A DNA stretch of 64,000 bases from Massilia sp. PDC64 (GCF_900101265.1 NZ_FMZS01000010.1:186001-250000), one strand, 5' to 3'. Counted from the stretch's first letter, positions 1 through 9,038 are shown. Notes: generated by a model not told the origin, from the letters alone. Made by a program: numbers and translations.

Positions 1-2
1 GC

Positions 3-761
3 CCCGACGCCGTGCGCGCGTTCGTGAAGGAATGCGCGGCGATCGGCGCGAAGTCCGTCAAGTTCCTGCTGTCCGGCGAGGACGCGCTGAAACCCGGCGC
101 GTCGCAGCAGCTGATGTACACGCAGGAAGAGGTCGACGCGGCCGGCGAACAGGCGCGCGAATCCGGCGTCTGGCTCGCGTGCCACGCGCAGGCGTCCGAT
201 GCCGTCAAGATGGGCCTGCGCGCGGGCTTCCGTGTGCTGTACCACTGCACGTATGCGGACGAGGAAGCGCTGGACATGCTGGAAGCGCAGCGCGACGAGA
301 TCTTCATCGCGCCCGCCATCGGCATCATCCAGGCCACGCTGGACGCGGCACCGCCGCCGCATTTCGACATGAGCCACATGAAGAAGAGCGCGGCCGAGGT
401 ACTGGAACTGCAGAGGAAGCTCGTGCCGGAACTGCGCCGGCGCGGCCTGCGCGTGCTGCCGGGTGGCGACTACGGCTTCCCGTTCAACCCGAACGGCCGC
501 AACGCGCGCGACCTCGAACTGTTCGTGAGCCTGCTGGGCTACACGCCGGAAGAGGCGCTGTCGGCGGCCACGCGGCTGGGCGGCGAGTTGATGGGCATGG
601 GCGACGAGCTGGGACAGGTGAAGCAGGGCTTCCTGGCCGACCTGTTGCTCGTCGACGGCGACCCGGCGGCGGACGTGACGATCCTGCAGGACCGGAAGCG
701 CCTGCGCGCCGTCATGAAGGACGGGCGCTTCCACAAGGATCCGGCGCTGGCCGGGCTGTGA
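3..761 (+). CDS. Metal-dependent amidohydrolase, 5'-truncated
   Basis: The frame is open to the window edge, so only the C-terminal part (about 252 residues) is present. It shows the second half of an amidohydrolase TIM barrel: a CHAQ segment and a YHCTYAD segment supplying metal or catalytic histidines, a GGDYGFPF segment supplying the late aspartate, and the typical C-terminal return to the small beta domain (GQVKQGFLADLLLVDGDP). Related enzymes hydrolyse cyclic amides, imides or amino-acid amides; the substrate cannot be deduced because the N-terminal HxH pair lies outside. An esterase gene follows 9 bases downstream with a good ribosome site, suggesting one transcript and a possible amide/ester degradation pair. 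The family call is firm, the substrate is unknown. Confidence 0.85.
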   Translation, partial: PDAVRAFVKECAAIGAKSVKFLLSGEDALKPGASQQLMYTQEEVDAAGEQARESGVWLACHAQASDAVKMGLRAGFRVLYHCTYADEEALDMLEAQRDEIFIAPAIGIIQATLDAAPPPHFDMSHMKKSAAEVLELQRKLVPELRRRGLRVLPGGDYGFPFNPNGRNARDLELFVSLLGYTPEEALSAATRLGGELMGMGDELGQVKQGFLADLLLVDGDPAADVTILQDRKRLRAVMKDGRFHKDPALAGL

Positions 762-770
762 GGAGGGTGC

Positions 771-1667
771 ATGACGCCGAGTGACAAGCATGTCGAGATC
801 CTGCGCGCCGTCCGCGCCGCCGGTCCCGTGATCGATCCGCCGGCCGCGAAGGCCCTGTACGCAGACCTGCATGCCGAGATGCCGCGCGGGCGGGAACCCG
901 TGCGCGACATCGCCTACGGCGCCGGCGAGCGGCACCGGCTGGACGTGTATCCGCCCGTCGGTGCGGCGGGGCCGGCACCCGTCGTCGTGTTCCTCCACGG
1001 CGGCGGCTTCATCCGCGGCGACAAGGCGGACCGCGCGGCCGTCGGCCATTATTTTTCGCGGCATGGCGTGCTGGCCGTGCTGCCGAACTACCGCCTCGGG
1101 CCGCGCCACCGGTGGCCGGCCGGCGCCGAGGACGTGGGGGCCGTACTGGCCTGGGCGCGCGCGAACGTGGCGGCGCACGGGGGCGACCCGGACCACATCG
1201 TGCTCGCGGGCGAATCGGCCGGCGCGGCCCACGTGGCGGCGGCGACGCTCGTGTCGCGCTTCCATCCGCCCGAGGGCCTGCGCATCGCCGGCGCGTTCCT
1301 CGCGTCGGGCGTCTACAACGCGGAACTGGAATTGCTGGCGCGCGCCCAGTTGGGCATTGCCACGCCGGATCCGCGCAACGAGGCGTATTTCGGCACGGAC
1401 TTCGCCCGCTACCGCGCGATGTCGACGGTGGCCCTGATCGATGCGGCGCCATTCCCGCTGGCGATCACGTACGCGGAACTCGATCCGATCCAGATGCAGG
1501 CGCAGGCCGGTGAACTGTTCGCGCGGCTGGTCACGCAGCACGGATTCAGCCCGCGTATCGCGGTGATCGCCAATCACAACCACCTGAGCCAGGTGTACGC
1601 GATCAACAGCGGCGACGACGCACTGGCGGGCCCGTTGCTGGACTTCGTGCGCAACCCCCGATCCTAG
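771..1667 (+). CDS. Alpha/beta hydrolase, HSL-type esterase
   Basis: A 298-residue cytoplasmic carboxylesterase-like protein. The oxyanion-hole signature HGGGF is at residues 76-80 and the nucleophile elbow GESAG puts the catalytic serine at 149. The acid is probably Asp238 (in ELDP) and the base His269 or His271 (NHNH). The spacing fits the hormone-sensitive-lipase (family IV) group or the kynurenine-formamidase-like relatives, which also carry HGG. The start follows GAGGAGG closely and the gene is 9 bases behind an amidohydrolase, so the two are probably co-transcribed. A terminator lies just downstream. Formamidase or short-chain esterase activity are both possible; sequence alone does not separate them. 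Confidence 0.85.
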   Translation: MTPSDKHVEILRAVRAAGPVIDPPAAKALYADLHAEMPRGREPVRDIAYGAGERHRLDVYPPVGAAGPAPVVVFLHGGGFIRGDKADRAAVGHYFSRHGVLAVLPNYRLGPRHRWPAGAEDVGAVLAWARANVAAHGGDPDHIVLAGESAGAAHVAAATLVSRFHPPEGLRIAGAFLASGVYNAELELLARAQLGIATPDPRNEAYFGTDFARYRAMSTVALIDAAPFPLAITYAELDPIQMQAQAGELFARLVTQHGFSPRIAVIANHNHLSQVYAINSGDDALAGPLLDFVRNPRS

Positions 1668-1684
1668 TCTCCTGCCGTCGTTGC

Positions 1685-1716
1685 GGCCCGTTCGTGCGCA
1701 GGGCGGGCCTTTTTTA
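1685..1716 (+). terminator. Rho-independent terminator
   Basis: Inverted repeat GGCCCG / CGGGCC (1685-1690 and 1704-1709) with a 13-base loop is followed by a run of T residues. It ends the amidohydrolase-esterase unit and insulates the LysR gene that begins at 1797. Confidence 0.7.
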
Positions 1717-1796
1717 TGGATGACAACCGCCCGAAAAATCCATACAGTGAAGGATAAAACGGCCAAGAGCGCCCTACGATAACAAGGAGACAACCG

Positions 1797-2759
1797 ATGC
1801 GTTTCAACCGCCTCGACCTGAACCTGCTGCTGGCGCTCGACGCGCTGCTGGAGGAACAGAACATCACCCGCGCGGCAGCGCGTGTGAACGTCAGCCAGTC
1901 CGCGATGAGCGGCATGCTGGCGCGGCTGCGCGAATTCTTCGAGGACGACCTGCTCGCCGCCGTCGGCCGCAACATGGAACTGACGGTGCTGGGCCGGCAG
2001 CTCGTCGGCCCGGTGCGCGACCTGATCCTGCACGTGCACGCGACGGTCGGCATCCGCGTCACGTTCGATCCCGCCCGCGAGACGCGCTGCATGAAGATCA
2101 TGGTGTCCGATTACGCCACCGAGGTGTTCCTGAACCAGGTCGTGGCGCGCGTGCTGCGCGACGCGCCGAACATGACGCTGGAACTGGTGCCCCTCGCGGA
2201 CGACGCGGCGGAAAAGCTGCGCCGCGGCGAGAACGACTTCCTCATCATTCCGCGCAAGTTCCTGGACCCGGAGCATCCGCAGCGCACGCTGTTCGAAGAC
2301 CATTACTGCGCCGTGATCTGGGAAGGCAACACGCACGTCGGCGACGTTCTCGACGCGGCCACGTACGAGCGCCTGTCGCATATCGCGCCGATGCTGGGCC
2401 GTCCGCGCTCGCCGACGATGGAGGAATTGCTGTTGCAGGCGCAGGGCGTCAAGCGCCGCATCCGCGTGATCACCAGCGATTTCTACAGCATGGCGACGGC
2501 GCTCGTCGGCACGGATCTCGTCGCGACGATGCACACGCGCCTCGCGCTCGCGTGCGCGCGCCGGCTGCCGATCCGCGTGCTGCCGCTGCCTTACGACCTG
2601 CCGCCGCTGGCCGAATGTCTCCAATGGCACCGCTTCCAGGAAAACGATCCGTGCCACATCTGGCTGCGCGGCGTGATGCTGGAAGTCGCGCGCGGCCTGC
2701 CCACGAACGCCGAGTTGCCGATGGCGCCGCTCAGCTTCAATGCCCTCGCGGCGGCCTGA
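1797..2759 (+). CDS. LysR-family regulator, NodD/PcpR-like
   Basis: A 320-residue transcription factor. Residues 1-60 form the LysR winged helix-turn-helix (FNRLDLNLLLALDALLEE, then TRAAARVNVSQSAMSG). The effector domain begins with IMVSDYATEVFL, a phrase seen in the NodD/LinR/PcpR branch, members of which respond to aromatic compounds. The start is preceded by AAGGAGACAACCG. The next gene (aldo/keto reductase) runs the opposite way and converges on it, so its target is not obvious; the esterase-amidohydrolase unit upstream is in the same direction and separated by a terminator. Family assignment is secure; ligand unknown. Confidence 0.9.
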   Translation: MRFNRLDLNLLLALDALLEEQNITRAAARVNVSQSAMSGMLARLREFFEDDLLAAVGRNMELTVLGRQLVGPVRDLILHVHATVGIRVTFDPARETRCMKIMVSDYATEVFLNQVVARVLRDAPNMTLELVPLADDAAEKLRRGENDFLIIPRKFLDPEHPQRTLFEDHYCAVIWEGNTHVGDVLDAATYERLSHIAPMLGRPRSPTMEELLLQAQGVKRRIRVITSDFYSMATALVGTDLVATMHTRLALACARRLPIRVLPLPYDLPPLAECLQWHRFQENDPCHIWLRGVMLEVARGLPTNAELPMAPLSFNALAAA

Positions 2760-2806
2760 CCGTTCGGCTCAGGGCAGCAGCATCGCTTGTCTGTTGCGTA
2801 CCACGA

Positions 2807-3793
2807 TCACCAGAGATGGTGCACGTGCGGTGCGATCCGCTCGCGGTACAGCGCGCGCAGCTGTTCCATCGCCGCCGGCGAAATCGCGTCCAGCGCGCTG
2901 GCCCGGCTGTTCGCGATCGCCTGCGCGGCATTCCTGGCGCCCGGGATCACCGTGCTGACGCTTTGCTCCATCAGGATCCAGCGCAGCGCGAATTGGGCCA
3001 TCGTCGCGCCGCCCGGCACCAGTCCGCGGATCTGTTCGACGGCCTCGAGCGCGAGGTCGTACGGGACGCCGGCAAACGTCTCGCCCTTGTCGAACGACTC
3101 CCCCTCGCGGTTGAACGCGCGGTGGTCGTCCGCCGCGAACGTCGTGCTGGCGCTCATCTTCCCGGTCAGCAGGCCCGACGCGAGCGGGACGCGCACGATC
3201 ACGCCGACGTCGCGCCGCGCCGCTTCCGCGAAGAACAGCGAGGCCGGACGCTGGCGGAAGATGTTGTAGATGATCTGCACGGTGGCGACATTCGGGTATT
3301 CGATGGCCTTCAGGCCCTCTTCGACCTTCTCGACGGAAACGCCGTAGTGGCGGATCTTGCCGGCCGCGACCAGGTCGTCCATGGCGCCGAAGACGTCCGG
3401 CTGATAAAACACAGGCGTCGGCGGGCAATGCAGCTGCACGAGGTCCAGGCAGTCGACGCGCAGGTTGCGCAGCGACCGCTCGACGAATGCCGTCAGGTTG
3501 GCCTTCGTATAGCCTTCCGCCACGTGCGGCGACAGGCGGCGCCCGGCCTTGGTGGCCACGAACGGCCGCTCGCCGCCGCGTTCCGCGAGCACGTCCGCGA
3601 TGATCTGTTCGGAACGGCCGTCGCCATACACGTCGGCGGTATCGATGAACGTGACGCCATTGTCGAGGGCCGCATGCAGCGCACCCTTGGCATCCGCGAC
3701 GCTGACCTCGCCCCAGGAGCCGCCGATCGCCCACGCGCCGAAGCCGATTTCCGAGACTGCCGCGCCGGTGCGGCCCAGTTTTCTTTGTTGCAT
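2807..3793 (-). CDS. Aldo/keto reductase
   Basis: A 328-residue NAD(P)H-dependent oxidoreductase with the AKR tetrad visible: Asp51, Tyr56 (DTADVYGDG), Lys82 (VATKAGRR) and His122 (LVQLHCPP). The C-terminal cofactor region ends in STVIPGARN, typical of the AKR11/AKR12-like bacterial group. The open frame runs further upstream, but ATG at 3793 is the likely start because it begins the family sequence MQQRKLGRTG and has AAGAAGGA just in front. It lies 14 bases downstream of an SDR gene on the same strand, so the two probably form an operon, divergent from a LysR gene that is the likely regulator. Substrate unknown; sugar or aldehyde reduction are both plausible. Confidence 0.88.
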   Translation of the reverse strand: MQQRKLGRTGAAVSEIGFGAWAIGGSWGEVSVADAKGALHAALDNGVTFIDTADVYGDGRSEQIIADVLAERGGERPFVATKAGRRLSPHVAEGYTKANLTAFVERSLRNLRVDCLDLVQLHCPPTPVFYQPDVFGAMDDLVAAGKIRHYGVSVEKVEEGLKAIEYPNVATVQIIYNIFRQRPASLFFAEAARRDVGVIVRVPLASGLLTGKMSASTTFAADDHRAFNREGESFDKGETFAGVPYDLALEAVEQIRGLVPGGATMAQFALRWILMEQSVSTVIPGARNAAQAIANSRASALDAISPAAMEQLRALYRERIAPHVHHLW

Positions 3794-3807
3794 GCTTTTT
3801 TTCCTTC

Positions 3808-4611
3808 TTAAACCATCAGTTGTCCGCCATTGACTTCGATGACCTGGCCAGTGAGATAGCCGGACAGTTCTTTCGAAGCGAGAAACAGGTATGCGCCGAC
3901 GCACTCTTCCGGGGTCCCGGCGCGCCCCATCGGGATCGTGCCGACCTGGGCCGACAGCAGGTCGGCGGGCGTGTAGCGGTCATGGAAGGCCGTCTGGATC
4001 ACGCCGGGCGCGACGGCGTTGACGCGGATACCGTCGGCCACGAACTCCTTCGCATGCCCACGCGTGAGATTGCTGACAAAACTCTTCGCTGCGGCATACA
4101 GGACCGCCCCCTGGCCGCCGCCGTTGCGCGCGGCAATCGACGTCGTGTTGATGATGAAGCCGCCGCCGGCCTGCCGCAGGTAGGGCACTGCCGTGATGCT
4201 GGCCTGCCACACCGAACGGGCGTTGAGATCGACGACCCGGTCGAAATGATCGGCCGTCGCCGCTTCCGTCGGGATGCGGCCGAGCATGTTGCCGGCATTG
4301 TTCACGATGCCGTCGAGGCCGCCAAGCAGGCGGGCGGCCTCGTGCACGACGCGCTCGGTGTCGGCCAGGTCGGCCATGTCGCCGTGTACCACCACGGCAC
4401 GGTCCGGTGCGGCGGCGGCGACGCGCTCGGCGCCGGCGCGGTTGGCGCCGTAGTGAATCGCCACACGGGCGCCCTGCGCGAGGAAACCGAGCGCAACCGC
4501 TGCGCCGATGCCGGCCGAGGCTCCCGTGACGAGGATGCGCTTGCCGGCAAGGTCCGGGATGTTGAGTTCGTTGCGAGAGGACATGGGGATGGTCACGAGT
4601 TGTCGAGCCAT
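3808..4611 (-). CDS. SDR-family oxidoreductase
   Basis: A classical short-chain dehydrogenase/reductase of about 267 residues. It has the TGASAGIG dinucleotide-binding motif near the N terminus, NNAGNML, the serine of NTTSIAAR, the YAAAK catalytic tyrosine-lysine pair and a C-terminal GQVIEVNGGQLMV typical of 3-oxoacyl-ACP-reductase-like SDRs. Two starts are possible, ATG 4611 and ATG 4584; neither has a strong ribosome site, and an even longer frame is unlikely. It is the first gene of a two-gene unit with the aldo/keto reductase, divergent from the LysR gene at 4692 across about 80 bases. It probably reduces or oxidises a hydroxyl group on the same substrate as its partner. Confidence 0.85.
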   Translation of the reverse strand: MARQLVTIPMSSRNELNIPDLAGKRILVTGASAGIGAAVALGFLAQGARVAIHYGANRAGAERVAAAAPDRAVVVHGDMADLADTERVVHEAARLLGGLDGIVNNAGNMLGRIPTEAATADHFDRVVDLNARSVWQASITAVPYLRQAGGGFIINTTSIAARNGGGQGAVLYAAAKSFVSNLTRGHAKEFVADGIRVNAVAPGVIQTAFHDRYTPADLLSAQVGTIPMGRAGTPEECVGAYLFLASKELSGYLTGQVIEVNGGQLMV

Positions 4612-4663
4612 CTTTATACCGCCCAGCCTTGCCGCAGTGCTATCATTCGAAGATGAGCCGCAT

Positions 4664-4678
4664 TCATCGCGGCGATGA
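4664..4678. promoter_or_regulatory. Inverted repeat, candidate LysR operator
   Basis: TCATCGC-G-GCGATGA is a perfect 7+7 repeat in the short gap between the divergent SDR and LysR genes. Another imperfect repeat, TCAT-N6-ATGA, lies just left of it. Such repeats in a LysR divergent promoter are usual operator candidates; no binding data are implied. Confidence 0.35.
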
Positions 4679-4691
4679 TTCTCTCTCAACC

Positions 4692-5606
4692 ATGCCCCTG
4701 ATCGATCGCGTCGATTTCGCCGACCTGCGCCTGTTTCTCGCCATCGTGCGCACGCGCAGCTTCAAGGCGGCCGCCATCCAGCTGGGCCTGTCGCCCTCTG
4801 CAGCCAGCCACGCCATGCGCCGGCTGGAAGCGCGCCTCGCCGTGAAACTGCTGAACCGTTCCGCGCGTTCCGTCGCCCCGACCGATATCGGCCTCGAGCT
4901 TGCAAAGCGCCTGGGGGACGGCTTCGACGCGATCGGTGCGGCGCTCGGGCTCATCGAATCGGCCACGCCGGCCCATGGCGAACTGCGCATCAACGTGTTC
5001 GCGGACGCGGCCTACCTGTTGATCGAACCGGCGATCGTGGCGTTCGCCCGTGTCTATCCCGACGTACGGCTGACCGTCGTCGTGGAAGACCGGCCCATCG
5101 ATATCGTCGAGGAAGGCTACGATGCCGGCGTCCGGTATGGGCATTACGTCCCGGAAGACATGGTCGCCGTGCCCCTGAGCGGCCCCCAGCGCTGGGTCGT
5201 GGCGGCGGCCCCGGCGTATCTGGCCAACTACGGCGAGCCGGCGCATCCCGACGACCTGGCGCAGCACCGGTGCCTGCAGCTGCTGCTCGGCGACAACTCG
5301 GCCTACAAGTGGGAATTCGACATCGACGGCGAACGGCGCCGGATCCGGGTGCCGGGACCGATCACGATCAACGATACGGCCACGACGATCGCCGTGGCGA
5401 AATCCGGCGCGGGCCTGGCCTATCTTCTCGAATCCAGGATCGCGGGCGAACTGGCCGAGGGCAGCCTGCGCATCGTGCTGGATCCGTTCGCCGCGCACGG
5501 CGAGCCTTTCCACATGTACTACAGCAGCCGGCGCCACAGCCATCCGGCGCTGCGCACCCTGATCAACATCATCCGTGCCCGGCAGTCCCTGCCGCCCCTC
5601 GGCTGA
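4692..5606 (+). CDS. LysR-family regulator
   Basis: A LysR-type regulator of about 304 residues. The helix-turn-helix is in the first 60 residues (FADLRLFLAIVRTRSFKAAA followed by LGLSPSAASHAMRRLEARL), followed by the periplasmic-binding-like effector domain with the DAGVRYG and VPLSGPQRWVVAAAPAYL segments common in the LeuO/DsdC-like CrgA group. ATG 4692 is chosen because the family N terminus starts about 10 residues before FADLRLFL; an in-frame ATG at 4653 and one at 4629 are less likely. It is divergent from the SDR-aldo/keto reductase operon and probably controls it. Confidence 0.88.
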   Translation: MPLIDRVDFADLRLFLAIVRTRSFKAAAIQLGLSPSAASHAMRRLEARLAVKLLNRSARSVAPTDIGLELAKRLGDGFDAIGAALGLIESATPAHGELRINVFADAAYLLIEPAIVAFARVYPDVRLTVVVEDRPIDIVEEGYDAGVRYGHYVPEDMVAVPLSGPQRWVVAAAPAYLANYGEPAHPDDLAQHRCLQLLLGDNSAYKWEFDIDGERRRIRVPGPITINDTATTIAVAKSGAGLAYLLESRIAGELAEGSLRIVLDPFAAHGEPFHMYYSSRRHSHPALRTLINIIRARQSLPPLG

Positions 5607-5683
5607 AATTCGATGACAGGCTGCCATGGGGCCCGTCCGGCCCAGGCACGGGCTGAACAGGCCACCCTGGCAACGGCGGGCGC

Positions 5684-6328
5684 TTATTGGGCGTCCGCCT
5701 GCCGTTCCGGCCGCGCATCCGCGAACGCGGCCAGTTCCTCGCACCGTTCCGCGATCGCCACCACGGTCGGATAGGGCGTCAGGTCGCACTCGAAGCGGCG
5801 CGCGTTGTACAGTTGCGGCACCAGGCAACAGTCGGCGATCGTGGGCGTGTCGCCGTGACAGAAGCGGCCCGTCTCGGGATCACGTGCCAGCTGAGTCTCC
5901 AGCGCCTGCAGGCCGAGCGCGACCCAGTGACGGTACCAGGCACCTTTCTGTTCGGCCGATACCCCCAGTTCGTCGCTCAGGTATTTCAGCACGCGCAGGT
6001 TGTTGATCGGGTGGATGTCGCACGCGATGGCCTGGGCGAGCGCGCGCACGCGTGCGCGGCCGCGCGAGTCCGGCGGCAGCAGCGGCGGCTGGGGATGCGT
6101 CTCGTCGAGGTATTCGATGATCGCGAGCGACTGCGTCAGCAGCATGCCGTCGTCTTCCAGCAGCGGCACCAGATGCGATGGATTGAGCGCGTCGTACGCG
6201 GCGCTGAACTGCTCGCCGCCGTCTTTCAGCAGGTGCACGGGCGCCATCCCGGCCGCGATGCCCTTGAGGTTCAGCGCGATGCGCACGCGGTAGGCGGCCG
6301 AGCTGCGAAAGTAGGTGTAAAGCTTCAT
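5684..6328 (-). CDS. maiA: Maleylacetoacetate isomerase
   Basis: A zeta-class glutathione transferase of 214 residues that isomerises 4-maleylacetoacetate to 4-fumarylacetoacetate with glutathione as cofactor. The N-terminal thioredoxin-like domain carries RSSAAYRVRIALNLKG, the zeta-class signature (active-site Ser9 and Ser10; the third position is Ala, common in bacteria). NPSHLVPLLED and QSLAIIEYLDE form the rest of the glutathione site, and HPINNLRVLKYL is the typical helical-domain motif. It is the third gene of hmgA-fahA-maiA, 3 bases behind fahA, and completes homogentisate degradation to fumarate and acetoacetate. Confidence 0.95.
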   Translation of the reverse strand: MKLYTYFRSSAAYRVRIALNLKGIAAGMAPVHLLKDGGEQFSAAYDALNPSHLVPLLEDDGMLLTQSLAIIEYLDETHPQPPLLPPDSRGRARVRALAQAIACDIHPINNLRVLKYLSDELGVSAEQKGAWYRHWVALGLQALETQLARDPETGRFCHGDTPTIADCCLVPQLYNARRFECDLTPYPTVVAIAERCEELAAFADARPERQADAQ

Positions 6329-6331
6329 GCG

Positions 6332-7636
6332 TCACCTCGCCGGCAGCACGGTGCCCGACGCTTCGCCGAAGCCGATGCGTGGACGGCCCGGTGCGGCGGC
6401 CCAGCCGCGCAGCACGATGCGGTCGCCATCCTCGATGAACACGCGCTGTTCGCCGTTCGGCAGGGTGAGCGGCTGCTTGCCGCCGACCGTCAACTCCAGC
6501 AGCGATCCCGCTTCCGCGGCGTCCGGACCGGATTGCGTACCGGAGCCGAGCAGGTCGCCCGGGTTCAGCGCGCAGCCGTTGACGGTGTGGTGCGCCATCA
6601 GCTGGGCGACGGTCCAGTACGAGTGGCGGAAGTTCGACTGCGACAGGCGTGCCGGGGCCTGGCCTTCGCGGCGCATGGTCGCCGTCTCCAGCAGGACTTC
6701 CAGTTCGATGTCCAGGCCGCCGCGCGCGCGCAGGTCGGCGTAGTCGAGATAGGGCAGCGGCTGCGGATCGGCGGCGTCGCGCTGCCAGGCGGCGCGGTAC
6801 GGGGCCAGCGCTTCCAGCGTGACGATCCACGGCGAGATCGTCGTCGCGAAGTTCTTCGACAGGAAGGGCCCCAGCGGCTGGTATTCCCAGGCCTGCACAT
6901 CGCGTGCCGACCAGTCGTTCAGCAGGCACAGGCCGAACACGTGCGATTCGGCCTGGTCCGCCGGAATGGGCTCGCCCTGGTCGTTGCCGCGACCGACGAA
7001 GATGCCGACTTCCAGTTCGTAGTCGAGACGCTTGCACGGGCCGAAGCTCGGCTCCGCATCCGTCGGGCCGCGTGTCTGGCCGCGCGGCCGGGCGAACGCC
7101 TGGCCCGAGACGCCGATGGTCGATGCGCGGCCGTGGTAGCCGATCGGCACCCATTTGTAGTTCGGCAGCAGCGGGTTATCGGGGCGGAACAGGCGGCCGA
7201 CCGCGGTCGCGTGGTGGATCGATGTATAAAAGTCGGTGTAGTCGCCGATGCGGGCGGGCACCGTGTATTCGGCGTCAGCCTGCGCGACGAGCAGGTGCGG
7301 ACGCGGCGTGGCGCCGCTGCGCAGCAGGCGCGAGAGCGCGAGGCGCAGCGCGGACCATGCCTGCGGGCCGGCCGCCATCAGGTCGTTCAGGCTGTCGCGC
7401 GCGGCCAGGCCGGCGGCATCGCGTGCTTCCTGGCTTGCGCCGTCCAGCGCGCTGCCCAGTGCCGCGAGGTCGACGATCCGGTCGCCGATGGCGACGCCGC
7501 CGCGGAACGCCTGCCCGCTGCCGCGCGGACGGAACACGCAGAACGGCAGGTTCTGAATGGGGAAATCGGTGTCCGGCGTGTTGGCCGAATCGACCCAGCT
7601 GGTGAGCGACGGGTCATGGGTTTCGTTGAGCTGCAT
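6332..7636 (-). CDS. fahA: Fumarylacetoacetase
   Basis: A 434-residue fumarylacetoacetate hydrolase, the last step of homogentisate breakdown, cutting fumarylacetoacetate to fumarate and acetoacetate. Diagnostic segments are YTDFYTSIHHATAVG (metal ligand and catalytic histidine region), YKWVPIGYHGRAST, LDYELEVGIFVGRGN (paired acidic ligands), NDWSARDVQAWEYQPLGPF and LSKNFATTISPWIV. The reading frame stays open far upstream inside hmgA; ATG 7636 is chosen because it gives the usual length and lies 2 bases after the hmgA stop. It is co-transcribed with hmgA and maiA. Confidence 0.95.
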   Translation of the reverse strand: MQLNETHDPSLTSWVDSANTPDTDFPIQNLPFCVFRPRGSGQAFRGGVAIGDRIVDLAALGSALDGASQEARDAAGLAARDSLNDLMAAGPQAWSALRLALSRLLRSGATPRPHLLVAQADAEYTVPARIGDYTDFYTSIHHATAVGRLFRPDNPLLPNYKWVPIGYHGRASTIGVSGQAFARPRGQTRGPTDAEPSFGPCKRLDYELEVGIFVGRGNDQGEPIPADQAESHVFGLCLLNDWSARDVQAWEYQPLGPFLSKNFATTISPWIVTLEALAPYRAAWQRDAADPQPLPYLDYADLRARGGLDIELEVLLETATMRREGQAPARLSQSNFRHSYWTVAQLMAHHTVNGCALNPGDLLGSGTQSGPDAAEAGSLLELTVGGKQPLTLPNGEQRVFIEDGDRIVLRGWAAAPGRPRIGFGEASGTVLPAR

Positions 7637-7638
7637 GG

Positions 7639-8949
7639 TTACGCCTTGTTCGGATTGAAGAGTTTCTTGAAGCCTTGCCAGCACTGGAAGTAATCCGGCT
7701 GGATCTGCGGCGAGGACAGTGCGTACGCGGTCGGGCGGATCACGTCGCGCGTCTCGAACATGAAGGCCATCGTGTCGTCGACCTTGTGCGGCGTGCGCGT
7801 GTCGATGTCGCTCGCTTTCGTGAACGTGGGTTCGTCCGGGCCGTGGCCGCTCATGCAGTTGTGCAGGCTCGCGCCGCCGGGACGGAACCCGGTCGACTTG
7901 GCGTCGTACTGGCCGTGGATCAGGCCCATGAATTCGCTCGCGACGTTGCGGTGGAACCAGGGCGGGCGGAACGTGTCCTCGGCCGCCAGCCAGCGGGGCG
8001 GGAAGATCACGAAGTCCAGCGTGTCGACACCAGGCGTGTCGGAAGGAGCCTGCAGCACGAGGAAGATCGACGGGTCCGGATGGTCGTAGCTGATGGAGCC
8101 GATGGTGTTGAAGTGGCGCAGGTCGTACTTGTACGGCGCATAGTTGCCGTGCCAGGCGACGACGTCCAGCGGCGAGTGGCCGATCTCGGCGGACCACAAA
8201 TTGCCGCCGAATTTCGCGACCAGCTCGAAGTCGCCTTCGCGGTCCTCGTACGCCGCCCGCGGCGTCAGGAAGTCGCGCGGGTTCGCGAGGCCATTCGAGC
8301 CGATCGGGCCCATGTCGGGCAGGCGCAGGAAGGCACCGAAGTTTTCGCAGATGTAGCCGCGTGCCTCGCCGTCCGGCAGGCTGACCTGGAAGCGCACGCC
8401 GCGCGGGATCACGGCGATTTCCTGCGGCTCGATGTCGATCACGCCCATCTCGGTGGCGATGTGCAGGCGGCCCTGCTGGGGGACGATCAGCAGTTCGCCG
8501 TCGGCGCTGTAGAAGTAGCGGTAGCCCATGTCGCGGTTGGCGGCGTACAGGTGGATCGCGCAGCCGCTTTGTGCGGCGGGCGAGCCGTTGCCGGCCATCG
8601 TCACCCAGCCGTCGATGAAGTCGGTGGGCACCTGCGGCAGCGGCAGCGGATCCCAGCGCAGCTGGTTCGGCGGGGTGGCGACGTCGTCGAAGCTGCTGGC
8701 GATGCGGCCGTTGTCGATCTGCCGGAACGGCTGGTGCATCGCGGACGGGCGGATGCGATACAGCCAGCTGCGCTTGTTGGCGGCGCGTGGCGCGGTGAAC
8801 GCAGTGCCCGACAGCTGCTCGGCATACAGGCCGTACGGTGCGCGTTGCGGAGAATTCTGATGGGCGGGCAGGGCGCCCGGGAGCGCCTCGGTGGCGAATT
8901 CGTTGCCGAAGCCGGACTGGTAACCGGCGTGGTCTTGGGTAAGGCTCAC
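7639..8949 (-). CDS. hmgA: Homogentisate 1,2-dioxygenase
   Basis: An Fe(II) ring-cleaving dioxygenase of 436 residues turning homogentisate into maleylacetoacetate. GYQSGFGNEFATEALPGALP is the highly conserved N terminus, and the cupin-like C-terminal domain holds the iron ligands in RPPWFHRNVASEFMG and the following LIHGQY segment. An ATG exists 36 bases upstream (8985), but I prefer GTG at 8949: CACAGGAGACAAC precedes it at ideal distance and the resulting length matches the family. First gene of hmgA-fahA-maiA, divergent from a LysR gene across about 110 AT-rich bases. Confidence 0.95.
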   Translation of the reverse strand: MSLTQDHAGYQSGFGNEFATEALPGALPAHQNSPQRAPYGLYAEQLSGTAFTAPRAANKRSWLYRIRPSAMHQPFRQIDNGRIASSFDDVATPPNQLRWDPLPLPQVPTDFIDGWVTMAGNGSPAAQSGCAIHLYAANRDMGYRYFYSADGELLIVPQQGRLHIATEMGVIDIEPQEIAVIPRGVRFQVSLPDGEARGYICENFGAFLRLPDMGPIGSNGLANPRDFLTPRAAYEDREGDFELVAKFGGNLWSAEIGHSPLDVVAWHGNYAPYKYDLRHFNTIGSISYDHPDPSIFLVLQAPSDTPGVDTLDFVIFPPRWLAAEDTFRPPWFHRNVASEFMGLIHGQYDAKSTGFRPGGASLHNCMSGHGPDEPTFTKASDIDTRTPHKVDDTMAFMFETRDVIRPTAYALSSPQIQPDYFQCWQGFKKLFNPNKA

Positions 8950-9015
8950 GTTGTCTCCTGTGCTGGACGTTGCGTACAGGGACAATGTAGTGCAGCCGCG
9001 CGGATTTTACGATAT

Positions 9016-9038
9016 AAATAGAAAAATTATGACTATTT
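9016..9038. promoter_or_regulatory. LysR-type operator (T-N11-A) for hmg genes
   Basis: AAATAG-N11-CTATTT is a perfect 6+6 inverted repeat with the 11-base spacer typical of LysR boxes. It lies in the only AT-rich stretch between divergent hmgA and the LysR gene, so it is the likely site through which that regulator controls homogentisate degradation and itself. Confidence 0.55.
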
